The notes under the pieces: generated by a model
Told to the model about the DNA's origin: nothing
What the model saw: the letters and a program-made list of their open reading frames with translations, nothing else
Database searches by the model: none
Assembly: GCF_023091745.1 (NCBI RefSeq)
Contig: NC_068935.1
Location: forward strand, 22,489,775-22,553,774
DNA: 64,000 bases
DNA from: Budorcas taxicolor
Lineage: Eukaryota > Chordata > Mammalia > Artiodactyla > Bovidae
Direction of reading: 5' to 3'
Translations under genes and position numbers: made by a program
Part shown: positions 10,311 to 21,220 of the stretch, piece by piece
Layout of the letters: each line of letters begins with the position of its first letter
Position numbering within the stretch: the first letter of the stretch is position 1

Positions 10311-11668
10311 CTCAGGACTGGAAAAGGTCAGTTTTCATTCCAATCCCAAAGAAAGGCAATGCCAAAGAATGCTCAAACTATTGCACAATTGCACTCATCC
10401 CACACGCTAGTAAAGTAATGTTCAAAATGTTCTCCAAGCCAGGCTTCAGCAATATATGAACCATGAACTTCCAGATGTTCAAGCTGGTTTTAGAAAAGGC
10501 ATAGGAACCAGAGATCAAATTGCCAACATCCGCTGGATCATGGAAAAAGCAAGAGTTCCAGAAAAACATCTGTTTCTGCTTTATTGACTATGCCAAAGCC
10601 TTTGACTGTGTGGATCACAATAAACTGTGGAAAATTCTTCAAGAGATGCGAATAACAGACCACCTGACCTGCCTCTTGAGAAGCCTATATGCAGGTCAGG
10701 AAGCAACAATTAGAACTGGACATGGAACAACAGACTGTTTCCAAAGAGGAAAAGGAGTACATCAAGGTTGTATATTGTCACCCTGCTTATTTAACTTCTA
10801 TGCAGAGTACATCATGAGAAACGCTGGGCTTGAAGAAGCAGAAGCTGGAATCAAGATTGCTGGGAGAAATATCAATAACCTCAGGTATGCAGATGACACC
10901 ATCCTTATGGCAGAAAGTGAAGAACTAAAGAACCTCTTGATGAATGTGAAAGAGAAGAGTGAAAAAGTTGGCTTAAAGCTCAACATTCAGAAAACAAAGA
11001 TCATGGCATCTGGTCCCATCACTTCATGGGAAATAGATGGGGAAACAGTGGAAACACTGGCTGGTTTTATTTTTTGGAGCTCCAAAATCACTGCAGATGG
11101 TGATTGCAGCCATGAAATTAAAAGACTCTTTCTCCTTGAATGGAAAGCTATGACCAACCTAGACACCATATTAAAAAGCACAGACATTACTTTGCCAACA
11201 AAGGTCCATTTAGTCAAGGCTATGTTTTTTTCAGTAGTCATATATGGATGTGAGACTTGGACTATAAAGAAAGCTGAGCGCTGAAGAATTGATGCTTTTG
11301 AACTGTGGTGTTGGAGAAGACTCTTGAGAGTCCCTTGGACTGCAAGGAGATCCAACCAGTCCATCCTAAAGGAGATCAGTCCTGCGTGTTCATTGGAAGG
11401 ACTGATGCTGAAGCTGAAACTGAAACACTTTGGCCACCTGATTCGAAGAGCTGCCTCATTTGAAAAGTCCCTGATTCTAAGAAAGACTGAGGGTGGGAGG
11501 AGAAGAGGACAACAGAGCATGAGATGTTGGATGGCATCACCGACTCAGTCAACATGAGTTTGGGTGGACTCCGTGAGTTGGTGACGGACAGGGAGGCCTG
11601 GAATGCTGTGGTTCATGGTGTCACAAAGTGTTGGAGCCGACTGAGCAACTGAACTGACCTGAACAGAA
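10311..11668 (+). mobile_element. BovB LINE, 3' half
   Basis: A 5'-truncated BovB from the start of the reverse transcriptase to the 3' end, with a degenerate ctgaa tail near 11650-11666. It holds one long open stretch (10520-11284) with intact polymerase motifs, then frameshifts in the C-terminal part. It lies head to head with the BovB 5' half at 8468-10105. Confidence 0.93.
10520..11284 (+). pseudogene. BovB reverse transcriptase fragment, motifs intact
   Basis: A 254-codon frame. The first dozen residues are out of register (a one-base loss near 10550 shifts IANIRWIMEKAR into another frame). It then reads CFCFIDYAKAFDCVDHNKLW (motif A), RGKGVHQGCILSPCLFNFY (motif B) and LRYADDTILMAE (motif C, catalytic YADD). 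Compared with other copies one glutamate codon is missing after AESE. It ends at a stop right after TIKKAER, where other BovB copies continue. All catalytic residues visible are kept, but with no endonuclease and no proper start it is non-functional. Confidence 0.9.
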
Positions 11669-11674
11669 AAACTC

Positions 11675-12044
11675 CATGTTTTCTTCTCTTAATTTATTCC
11701 TTTCTGCTGTGAACTCACCAATAAACTTCAGATTTTGTTCTTAGATATTCTAAAGTTCTTGCTGTAACATATTCCTGTACATTTCATTTACTGTACAATA
11801 GTCACATACTTTGGCCTTTAATTGATTTCGCAGGTCATGGATAACGCCATTAAGGACTTTCTCTTGCTCCATCAACTCTAATTCTGTCTATGGAGCCTGT
11901 CCACCTCCCGTCTGACAATTGCTCTTTCATCAAACTGGTTATTTTCGCCTGTAGGCAGTGTAGCTCTCTGTCATGGAGCTCTTTCAGTGTTAGCCAGGTT
12001 GTTTTAAAATTGTCAGAAGATACATCACAGAGGCTAACCTGCAT
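11675..12044 (-). pseudogene. RBBP8/CtIP N-terminal coiled-coil-like retropseudogene
   Basis: Read on the minus strand from a possible Met at 12044, the frame gives DVSSDNFKTTWLTLKELHDR and LHCLQAKITSLMKEQLSDGR. A frameshift near 11885-11920 follows, then LMEQEKVLNGVIHDLRNQLK, AKVCDYCTV and QNLKFIGEFTAERNKLREEN, with two stops (about 11757 and 11748). Order and spacing match the N-terminal dimerisation coil of RBBP8 (CtIP, a DNA-end resection factor), including its CxxC pair, here CDYC. By eye about half the residues agree. No introns interrupt it, although this part of the parent gene spans several exons, so it looks retrotransposed. It is cut at the C-terminal side by the BovB ending at 11668. 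RBBP8NL is an alternative parent. Confidence 0.65.
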
Positions 12045-12723
12045 TTTCTCTTTTAGAAGATCTCTGCCCACTTCTCCTGTCTCTACCCAATTTTCCCGCC
12101 TTCATCTTCATTCCTTGTCTGGGAAAGGGAAACATTCGAGACAGGCTCCACCAAAAAAGGCAAAAGGGCCACTGACTAAAGCTGTGCCGTGGACAGAAGG
12201 AGAGTTTCTCCCATTCTACAGACCTGTGAAGCAGCTTCAGGGCACTGGGAGAGCACGAGGATGGATCAAAGATAGTTTGAGGATCCTTTTTTTGAGAAGA
12301 GCTAAGGTGCAAGAGAAGGATGATGGAAAATGGCGCATTTCAAGCCACGCTGTGAGGAGAGACTAGAGAGACCTGAAAAGCAGTGACTTCTGAGAAAGTC
12401 CCACTGAGCTGAAGGGCATTCCAAAGGGGGAGCGGGGGTGGGAGTGGGGTGGGGTGGGGGAAACGGAACTTACCACTTGCTGAATTTTTGAAACAAGTGT
12501 AATTTGACCCTATTTTAGCATCTTTATTCCTGAAAGTATTCTATAATCATTGAAAAACACAAATTCTTATGGTCATGAGTAAATTGGAAAGAAAGTTTAA
12601 AAATGTGCATTTTTTCCTCCCTAGCACCCCTCTGGTTTAGTCAAAGTTGCCTAGTCTTCTATCCCTAGATTCAGAGGCTCTTGGAGAGACTGACAATTCT
12701 GTCACTGCTTACTTTGCCAATCC
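12045..12723. other. Unassigned DNA beside the RBBP8-like relic
   Basis: No repeat family is recognised. The first 330 bases could be the 5' untranslated part of the retrocopy, but I cannot match them to a known leader. A G-rich run is listed separately. Confidence 0.45.
12425..12460 (+). other. G-rich run with quadruplex potential
   Basis: Six runs of three to five G within 36 bases, separated by one to three bases, satisfying the usual G-quadruplex pattern on the plus strand. Confidence 0.7.
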
Positions 12724-12940
12724 CTACTAGGTCTTCCTTGGTGGCTCAGTCAGGAAAGAGTCTGCCCACAATGCAGGAGAGCCAGGTTCAAACTCTGCGT
12801 CGGGAAGATCCCCTGGAGAAGGAAATGGCAACCTACTCCAGTGTTCTTGCCTGGAGAATTACATGGATAGAGGAGCCTGGTGGCTAGAGTCCATGGGGTC
12901 ACAAAGAGTCAGACACAACCGAATGACTAACACTTTCACA
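12724..12940 (+). mobile_element. Bov-tA type SINE
   Basis: Begins with the tRNA-derived head 'tcttccttggtggctcag', keeps a B-box-like 'ggttcaaactc', then the body 'ctccagtgttcttgcctgga' and the BovB-like end 'gtcacaaagagtcagacac' with 'gactaaca'. Non-autonomous; mobilised by BovB machinery. Confidence 0.93.
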
Positions 12941-13675
12941 TTCAATAAGTAGTCTAGAATACAGTGCTCTTCCATTCCATTCTAAGATATATATATATTT
13001 TTATAATTCTATAGGCATTAGGAGCTACTGAAAGATTTTACACAAAGTAGTAGTGTTATGAAGAACCACTTAGAATACTTTTTTCAATACTCCAAGAATA
13101 AGATGACCTACTGCTTAACCAAAGCAGTAGTCTACATTTATGGTTTATCCTAAACTGTATATTCAAGTGTTAGGCATGCTGAAAAAGAGAAACTGTATCT
13201 ATTAATTAGAAAGAAGGAGTGGAACCCACTAAATATATCCCATTCTCCCACCTCTATCTCAGAGATGACTCTGAACATTCCTGTCTGTGGAACAGATGAA
13301 AGTCAATCTGTTACATAAATTAAGAATAGAGAATAGGCCAGATTAGTTTTATCTTCCAGTTTTTGCTCAATTTCAAAAGTCAGTAAATGGACTATTTTTT
13401 GTTTATATCCCTGTGTTATAAATAGCCCAGGGGATCTTCTCAACCTAGGTCTCCTGCATTGCAGGCAGAGTCTTTACAGCCTGAGCCACCAGGGAAGCCC
13501 AGATACATAGTATATTTAGTATTATTGGACAGTTTTATTTCAATTTTCTTTTACTACCATGTTACTTGTGACATTTTAATTGTCCTTTCTAGAATCGAAG
13601 AGAGTAGAAAAAAGGAACAGATAATTGTTTTGTAGGGGGAGTTACTAGTTTTAATTCTCAATTGATGAGCTGATC
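12941..13675. other. AT-rich unique DNA
   Basis: No gene is seen. It contains only the small SINE fragment at 13432-13500. Confidence 0.55.
13432..13500 (-). mobile_element. Bov-tA SINE head fragment
   Basis: Reverse complement of the tRNA-derived head, ending in 'cctgagccaccagggaagcc'. About 70 bases only. Confidence 0.85.
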
Positions 13676-13757
13676 AGAAAAAGCCTGAACACCAACAAAT
13701 TGGTGCTTTCAAACTATGGTGGCGGAGAAGACTCTTCAGAGTCCCTTCGACAGCCAG
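13676..13757 (+). mobile_element. BovB LINE small fragment
   Basis: About 80 bases matching the BovB region around 'aagaaagctgagcaccaaag' to 'agactcttgagagtcccttg', truncated at both ends. Confidence 0.8.
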
Positions 13758-13847
13758 TCCCTTGCTTTTGAATTTCCTTATTTCCCAAACCTACTCTCTC
13801 CAGATTTTCCCAAACATGTTGTAGGTAGTCTATTTTATGCTGTATGC

Positions 13848-14057
13848 ATGTGTGCTAAGTTGCTTAAGTCATGTCTAACTCTTTGTGACCCTATGGACTG
13901 TAGCCCACCAGGCTCCTCTGTCCATGGAATTCTGCAGACAAGGGTACTGTGTCCGGTAACCATTCCTTTCTCCAGGGGATCTTCCTGACCCAGGGATCAA
14001 ACCTAGGTCTGTAGCATTGCAGGTGGATTCTTTAGTTTCTCAGCCACCTGGAAAGCC
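13848..14057 (-). mobile_element. Bov-tA type SINE
   Basis: Reverse-complement SINE starting 'gtgctaagttgcttaagtca' and ending at the tRNA head '...tttctcagccacctggaaagcc'. It lies next to a second copy in the same orientation. Confidence 0.92.
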
Positions 14058-14071
14058 CTGTATGCTATATG

Positions 14072-14290
14072 TGTGTGTGCTAACTCACTCAGTTGTGTCC
14101 AACTCTATATGATCCTATAAACTATAGCCTGCCAGGCTCCTCTGTCAATGTCATTCTCCAGGCAAGAATATTGGAGTTGGTTGCCATGCCCTCCTCCAGG
14201 GCATCTGCCCATCACAGGGATTGAAACCACTTCTCTTATGTCTCTTGCATTGCCAGGCCAGTTCTCTACCACTAGCACCACCTAGTAAGC
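14072..14290 (-). mobile_element. Bov-tA type SINE, diverged
   Basis: Starts 'gtgctaactcactcagttgt' and keeps the 'caggcaagaatattggagt' core; the tRNA head is eroded. Both SINEs are followed by a ctgtatg word (14058 and 14292), which may be remains of duplicated target DNA. Confidence 0.85.
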
Positions 14291-14408
14291 ACTGTATGTT
14301 GTATACTCCTCTTTAGCTTCATCATGTTTTAAGGCAGTACCTGTCAGTTCTTCTGCCCTGAGTGAGTTTTCAGTTAGGCACAAAGAGATGGCACCTTATG
14401 TCACTCTT

Positions 14409-14800
14409 TCAGTTCAGTTCAGTTCAGTCACTCAGTCGTGTCCGACTCTTTGAGACCCCATGAATCACAGCACACCAGGCCTCCCTGTCCATCACCAACT
14501 CCCAGAGTTTACCCAAACTCATGTCCATTGAGTCGGTGATGCCATCCAGCCATCTCATCTTCTGTCGTCCCCTTCTCCTCCTGCCCCCAATCCCTCCCAG
14601 CATCAGAGTCTTTTCCAATGAGTCAACTCTTTGCATCAGGTGGCCAAAGTACTGGAGTTTCAGCTTTAGCATCAGTCCTTCCAATGTACACCCAGGACTG
14701 ATCTCCTTTACAATGGTCTGGTTGGATCTCCTTGCAGTCCAAGGGACTCTCAAGAGTCTTCTCCAACACCACAGTTCAAAAGCATCAATTCTTCAGTGCT
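14409..14800 (-). mobile_element. BovB LINE, 3' end fragment
   Basis: Begins with the inverted tail 'ttcagttcagttcagtcac'. A minus-strand frame at 14424-14753 reads [33 protein letters not shown] and RLSD, the intact BovB C-terminus. 5'-truncated at about 14800. Confidence 0.95.
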
Positions 14801-15118
14801 GGCAAATTAGAACAGATAAACAATATATTTTGTAAATAAGGTCAACTCTACTCCTTCCAGGACTAGATAAAAGGATGTGAAACTGCTACACCAGGGAAAG
14901 ATGGGATTGGGGCAAGTAATAAAAATGCCTCAAGGCTTTCCTACCATTTTTAAGTGGCTTTTTTCTTGAGTTAGCATTCATTTTTTTTGCTATAAACCTT
15001 TAACCATTTTCCAGAATTCTGACATATGCTTCTGAGAATTCTTGCCTGTTTTTCAGTGTTTCTGTGGAGGAATAGATGTTTTCACATTTCTACTCTACCA
15101 GATTGCTGGCCTCACTCC
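14801..15118. other. Unassigned AT-rich DNA
   Basis: Possibly old L1 sequence continuing from the right, but I cannot align it with confidence. Confidence 0.4.
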
Positions 15119-15812
15119 CAGATGATCCTTTGCATCTGCTGTTCGGTTTGATTTGCTAGTATTTTGTGAAAGATTTTGGTTCTGTATTCATAAGCAATAA
15201 TTTATTTGTAGTTTTCTCTTATTGTGATGTCTTTGTCTTGTTTTGGTGTCAGGATAATGCTGACTTCATAGAATGATTTGAAATTGTTCACCTTCTTCTG
15301 TTATGTGCAAGAGTTAGTGAAGGACTGATTGGTATAATTAACCAAGAAAGCCCTCTGGTCATAGGTTTTTTGTAAATTTATTACTATTTATTCAATTTGT
15401 TTATGTTATAGTACCATTCAGATTTTCTTTTTCTTCTTGAGTTAGTTTTGATAGTCTGTAAGTATCAGAATTTGTCTATTTTGTCTATATTATCTATTTT
15501 GTTTACAAACAATTATGCTTAATATTTCCTTTAATCCATTTTATTTTTCTAAAATCAGTAGTAATATTTCCTCTTTCATTCTTGATTTTAGTAATTTGAG
15601 TTTTCTCTCTGTTTCACTTGGTCTGTACAGCTAGATGTTTGTAAATTTTGATTTTTTTTCCAAAGAAAAATAAATATTTTTGTTAAGTTTATCATTATTC
15701 TATTCTTTATATATTTGCACTCTTGTCATTACTATTTATTTCTTCATCTTGCTTTGGATTTAGTTTGTTCTTCTTTCTTTACTGATATATTTAAGGTAAA
15801 TGGTCATATAAT
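15119..15812 (-). mobile_element. L1 ORF2 segment, inverted part of a 5'-inverted insertion
   Basis: Minus-strand L1 reverse transcriptase region (words such as 'gatgtctttgtcttgttttg' and 'cttcatagaatgatttg'). It abuts a plus-strand L1 3' end at about 15812 with no unrelated sequence between, the layout of a twin-primed insertion. Confidence 0.75.
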
Positions 15813-16440
15813 AACTCTATATGATACTGTAATCCCACTCCCAGGCATTTATCCAGAAAAAAACGTAATTCAAAAAGATATGTGCACCTCAATGTTCATA
15901 CTACCACTATTTATAATAGCCATAATATGGAAGCAACTTAAATATCCATTAGATGATGTGGTGTATGTTTGTGTATGTGTAATATATAGAGAGTATTACT
16001 CAGCCATAAAAAATAATAAAATATTGTCATTTGCAGCAACATGGATGGACCTAGAGATTATCATATTAATTGAAGTAAGTCAGAGAAAGACAAATGATTT
16101 GATTTCACTTATTTGTGAAATCTTTAATGATACAAGAACTAATTTACAAAATTTACAAAATGGAAACTAATTTACAAAGTGAAAACAGACTCGCTGATAT
16201 AGAAAGCAAGCTTATGGTTACCGAAGGGGATATGGTTGGACGGAGATAAATTAGGAGTTTGGGATAACATATATATACATTATTATACATAAAACAGATA
16301 AATAATAAGGACCTACTCTATAGTACAGGAAACTATAGTCAATAGCTTCTAATAGCCTATAATATAAACAATCTGGAAAAGAATATACTGCCTGTTGCAC
16401 AGTTAATGATTATATGAAAATTTCTTTATCTCCCTCAAAC
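15813..16440 (+). mobile_element. L1 3' end (ORF2 C-terminus and 3' UTR)
   Basis: A plus-strand frame reads PLPGIYPEKNVIQKDMCTSM, then YREYYSAIKNNKILSFAATW and MDLEIIILIEVSQ, the L1 ORF2p end. A 3' UTR follows with 'ctatagtacaggaaactatag'. It is the uninverted half of the insertion that begins at about 15119. Confidence 0.85.
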
Positions 16441-17717
16441 CAATAAATCTAATCAATTCAGATGAGCTCTGTGTGTCTGTTAGAGCATGTCTCAAACACT
16501 TAGCCAGGCAGTTTACAACTCCATCTTAGCTTTCAGTTTCAGTTTGCTTAAAGTCTCAAAGTTAATAGGAGGTGAGAGCTTAGGGCCTTCTCAGATGTTT
16601 TTTGAGCAAGTGCACAGTCCTAGTATGTGGACAATTCTACACATACGTGTGGCCTTCTGAATAAAAGAGAATGGTAAAGAAGGAAGAATAAAAGTTGAAT
16701 TCACGCATTTTAGTCTGCAATGTGGTTGTAAGAGACTTCTGCAATGTCATTGGAGAGTCCTTGACCAAAGTCCCCAGTGAGAGTAGTCCTGCATATCTCA
16801 GATATGGACCTATCTTAGTATCTCTGTTGTGCTCAATTATTTACTGGTCGAGAGCAACCAGCAAAAAGAATGCCCTCTGAACATAACAAGCACAGTGATG
16901 GATTTCAAAGTGCTATACCTGAGACACAGGTCACTTGAACTCCCTACCATCAGAGAAGTAAGAAGCAATTTTCATGCCATTATGCCTGACAACATAAATT
17001 TCTTGATATACTTGTATGTCAATTTGGCAATAATTTTCAAATTTGTAATGCTTGTTCTCTTTCACATAGCAATTCTATATCTAGGAATTGCTCCTGTAGA
17101 AATATTCATGTAAATATGTAACAGTATATGCAAGGTAATATTTATTGTGTCATCATTTTTCATTGTTAGAAACTGGAATCAGCTTAAAAGTTCATTATTA
17201 GGGGACTGGAAATCTATATACCAATAAATATGATATTAAATATGATTTTTTTGAAATACTTGTTTTAACATAAAAAGGAATCCCAGGGAGGAAAACCCAG
17301 TAAAAAGGGAATTAAATTACATATCTTCCTGAATATAAACTGAATTTTTAGCTCCAAAGTTTTCTCTCATAAAAGAGATCCCTATAAATTATCTTTCATA
17401 TTATAAGATCTTTCTCAATTACTTTATTGTGAACAACTACTTGAGTACAATATATCAGTATGAAGTAGCCTCAGTTAATACTAGTTTTAGTTGTTTATAG
17501 AAATTACCAGTCATAATCATGGAGGGAGGGAGAATCAGAGGGAGACAAAAAGTTAATACTAAATTTTGAATGATTGTCAATGAAGCAGAGAGATGCCCTC
17601 ACAACTGCAGATTTTACATGCCATTTTAAAGAAGCCTTTTAAAGACTACTTTGAAAGAAATATGTGTGATTATGTTATAGAAATAAAGTATGTATTTTTG
17701 ACTTAGAGTATATTTCT
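16441..17717. other. Unique and old repeat-like DNA
   Basis: Two adjoining open frames (16695-16880, 16829-17113) show no motif I recognise and use an unremarkable AT-rich composition. The part around 17050-17230 resembles the end of an old LINE ('tagaaactggaatcagctta', 'aggggactggaaat'), too diverged to name. Confidence 0.45.
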
Positions 17718-17822
17718 TTTTTAATATTTATTTAGTTTAAATGGAGGCTAATTACTTTACAATATTGTATTGGTTTTGCCATACATCAACATGAATCCGC
17801 CACAGGTATACACGTGTTTCTA
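17718..17822 (-). mobile_element. Bovine-type L1 3' end fragment
   Basis: Starts T-rich and reads 'ggaggctaattactttacaa' and 'gccatacatcaacatgaatc', the reverse complement of the ruminant L1 3' terminus. About 105 bases. Confidence 0.88.
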
Positions 17823-17957
17823 ATGTCAGTATTACATGTAGGTTCAAAAAGTAGTTTTTTTCTAAAACATTTTAGATGGAAGTGAACGTGTTGTTCTCTG
17901 GAAAGCTGTGTTAGGTCATTCAAGAAGAAACTTCAGTGATGATAACAATTGACGTGT

Positions 17958-18365
17958 TAGTCAATGTGTATCTCACTGAGCTAAAATCAGGACATCAGCA
18001 GAGCTGCATTTCTTTTTGGAGACTCTAGGAAATGATCCATTTCTTTGGTTTTTCAAGCCTGTAGAAGCCACCCACATTCCTTGACTACTGGGCCTGCTCC
18101 TCCACCTCCAAAGCCAGCAGCAGCATGCTTAGCCCTTTTCACACTACCATCTCTGTGGTTCTCTGTAGTTCAAATTATTCCCTAATATTAAGGATTCATG
18201 AGATTAGACCCGCCTAAATAATACAGAATAATCTTCTGTCTCAAGGTCCTTATCCTTAATCACATTGGTAAAGTCATTTTTGTCATGCATAGTAATATAT
18301 TAACAGGTTCTGGGGATTAGGATATTGATATCTTGGTGGTTGGGTATTATTCCACTTTCCACATG
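17958..18365 (+). repeat. Ancient mammalian interspersed repeat, right part
   Basis: Same family as 2229-3705: 'gtagaagccacccacattcc', a middle with 'catgagattagacccgcct', and an end 'ggttctggggattaggatat'. Unnamed here. Confidence 0.6.
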
Positions 18366-20569
18366 GTTACTTAAAGAACATAATTAAAATCAGTTATCAT
18401 GAGTGTCATTTTCTGACTCATGTCAACAGAACAATAAATATAAAATCTATGCTATATGTTTATTGTATAAACCCCTGGATCAGGTGCTATGAAGTAAAAT
18501 ATAAAGACATATGAAAGAGGCCCTCCTCTAAAGAGCATACTATATTATTGTTGGATCATCAGGAACATTCATGAAAACACAATTATCAATAAAAGGTCTA
18601 TATGCTGTCAAATTTATTTGTTTAGCCATATTTACTGAGTACCTACTATGCTTGTTGTAGCTTCGCATGACATTGTAGGAGTGAACACAATGCCTCTACC
18701 TTCATGAAGCTGATTTTCAAGTCAGGAAAACAATAAGAAAATAGACTAATAGATATACTGTAGTAATAAACAGTGTTAAGTGCTATGGAGGGTAACTGAA
18801 CAAAGAAGAGCAAAATGGCTATTTTTTAAAAAGATAGCCTTCTCTAAGACCTGAATGAATGAATGTAACAGAGAGATGTTCACTTGACTAGAGTAATCCT
18901 GAATGCTTCATATAACAAAATAGAATATATGTCGTTAGAGGATAAGTACAATTAATAAATGAAAATAACAATATTTCCCCTTGTGTCCTATGGGATATCT
19001 TTATCAGAATCCACTAAGGTATCTGCTAAAACTGAAAATTCTCAGGCCCCAGCTATAGACTTACTGAATCAGAATCTCTGTGGATGGAGGTTAGGAATAT
19101 AACAGGTGATACTTTATTTACCACACTGAACTATGGAAAATCCCAAGATAGAGTCTGAAAGCATTCAAATTTAGAAGAGAACTCTACTAGTCCTGTCCTA
19201 CAGCAACATGTAACTTATGCCATGCTTGAGGGAAGTAATGAGTAAAGTAAACTGGTAAAACAGATGGTTCAAAATGGAAGGGTGTTTTCCCCCAAGTTAA
19301 GGAATTTAAACTTTTTGTAGAATGATGAAGTAGCAAGTATGAATAACTAAGCAATTGATGTTAAGAAAACACAATATTTTGGGATTGTTAGCAGTATTTA
19401 TATTACTAGCAATATTTAGTGCTGCTATTAGTGGTAGCAGTGTACAAGATAGACTGGATGTGAGGGTATTGATAATAAAGGAAAGTATGATAAATATATT
19501 GGAATTAACCATCAGAACTAGGCAGATTTCAATATGATCAAAAGTGAAGAATAGATATAAAGGTAATTATGAGGTAAGTAAAAATAGGACTTAGTGACTG
19601 TGCTGACTGTGAGAATGAATGGTCAGGAATGACCGATTTTTAACCTAGGTAATTGGCAAAAATGGGTTTGCTGATTATTGCAGAACACCATTAGCTAGCT
19701 TGATGGGGGCAGTACTCATAAAAGATTATATAAAATTTACCAGAAAAAGCTATTACTTGTTCCCGCAATTTTTCTAAATTTTCTAGCAATCTAAGAAATA
19801 CAATTAGAGCCTATTCTTGTACCTCTACTCATGCTAACCACAGGAAATAATCCCTTGCATTTAGGAATAAATGTGTAAGATAAACTTTCACTATTAAAAA
19901 AAAAAAAAAACACACAGCGAAACTAGTCCTTTACAGCCATTATTAATTTACTCATTGAGGAGAAAGTACTGCCTAATTGCACTTTTGTGATTGCCATTAT
20001 TACTAGCATTTTAGAGAAAAATTATAGTATTTCACATGTAATTCTTCATTTATAGCACATACACTTAAACATAAGAATACATTAAGTAATAATTACTATT
20101 GTTTTCTAAATTATAATCTGTCAATTACCTAGTGATCCATGTAGATCAAACCTCATTTTTAAAATCATTTTTAAGGCCAAAGTACACGTTTTTCTAAATC
20201 AAGATGTGGTAAGATATGCTCAAAGATAAGTAACAACTAAATTGTGATTAGAGTTTGCCATGCATTTTAATTGTCTGGGAATGTGAAAAATATGTGCTTT
20301 CTCATTCTCTCTCTTTCTCTCTCCTCTCCTTCCATCCTCAGCAATCTGAGCTGTCATCCACCACAGGGGAGACACTGTTCACATTTTTGTTCAACCATAT
20401 TAACTAATTGTTTTTGAAAAATAACTACAATCTTTAGAAAAACATTTTAAAAATGAAATACAGAGTCTACACAAGATTTACAGTTTCAATGTATAATCAA
20501 AATTACTCAAAATATGAAAAATCAAGGAAATGACAGATTTTAAAAGAAAAATCAATGGAGAACAACTTC
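18366..20569. other. AT-rich unique DNA
   Basis: No gene is seen. It holds an L2-like piece (listed) and an A14 run at about 19897-19912. Two short opposed frames at 19306-19537 are chance openings in AT-rich DNA. Confidence 0.55.
18620..18870 (+). mobile_element. L2-like LINE fragment
   Basis: Order of words matches the 3' region of LINE-2: 'actgagtacctactatgctt', 'gtgaacacaatgcctctacc', 'gtgttaagtgctatgga' and 'aagacctgaatgaatga'. Old and strongly diverged. Confidence 0.6.
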
Positions 20570-20581
20570 AAGATTTTGTAA

Positions 20582-21040
20582 GTTCTAATGAGGTGGATGA
20601 AACTGGAGCCAATTATACAGAGTGAAGTAAGCCAAAAAGAAAAACACCAATACAGTATACTAACACATATATAGGGAATTTAGAAAGATGGTAATGATAA
20701 CCCTGTATGCGAGACAGCAAAAGAGACACAGATGTATAGAACAGTCTTTTGGACTCTGTGGGAGAGGGAGAGGGTAGGATGATTTGAGACAATGGCATCG
20801 AAACATGTATAATATCATATAAGAAACGAATCGCCAGTCTAGGTTCGATGCAGGATACAGGATGCTTGGGGCTGGTGCACTGGGATGACCCAAAGATATG
20901 GTATGGGGAGGAAGGTGGGAGGGGGGTTCAGGATTGGGAACACGTGCACATCTGTGGCAGATTCATGTTGATGTATGGCAAGATGAATACAATATTGTAA
21001 AGTGAAAAAAATATATATATATAAAATAAAATTTAAAAAA
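20582..21040 (+). mobile_element. Bovine-type L1 3' end with target-site duplications
   Basis: Flanked by a 12-bp direct repeat, aagattttgtaa, at 20570-20581 and 21041-21052. Starts in the last codons of ORF2 (GGATGAAACTGGAGCC region), runs through the L1 3' UTR ('ggatacaggatgcttggggc', 'ttcatgttgatgtatggca') and ends in an A-rich tail. A plain 5'-truncated insertion of about 460 bases. Confidence 0.93.
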
Positions 21041-21220
21041 AAGATTTTGTAACGATTTTATTACTTTAAAACTCAAGATTTTAAAAGCACAGTTTTGTAA
21101 CTATGATCAGAGATGCAACGAAAATGTGCTTGTTTTGACTGAACAGAAATCTCAGTAGGAAAACAGAATTTATATATGATCAAAAGGGAGAGGAAATTCT
21201 AGTATTAAAAATATAATATG

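Noticed and set aside
10299..12387. A 12-bp direct repeat (aaaagcagtgac at 10299-10310 and 12376-12387) bracketing a BovB tail and the RBBP8-like relic, suggesting one composite insertion
   Set aside because: The BovB 3' tail faces the relic rather than the repeat, so neither element has its 3' end at the proposed duplication. A chance match is plausible.
12724..12940. tRNA gene, because of A/B-box-like words in Bov-tA SINEs
   Set aside because: The words belong to the tRNA-derived SINE head; no cloverleaf or acceptor stem can be drawn and the copies are dispersed.
15715..16170. A 151-codon frame that looks like a small membrane protein gene
   Set aside because: Its first third is reversed L1 sequence and the rest is the L1 ORF2 end; the frame bridges the inversion junction by chance.
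16695..17113. Two overlapping frames as a possible unknown gene
   Set aside because: No motif, no splice-site pattern I can defend, no plausible start context, and the region includes old LINE-like words.
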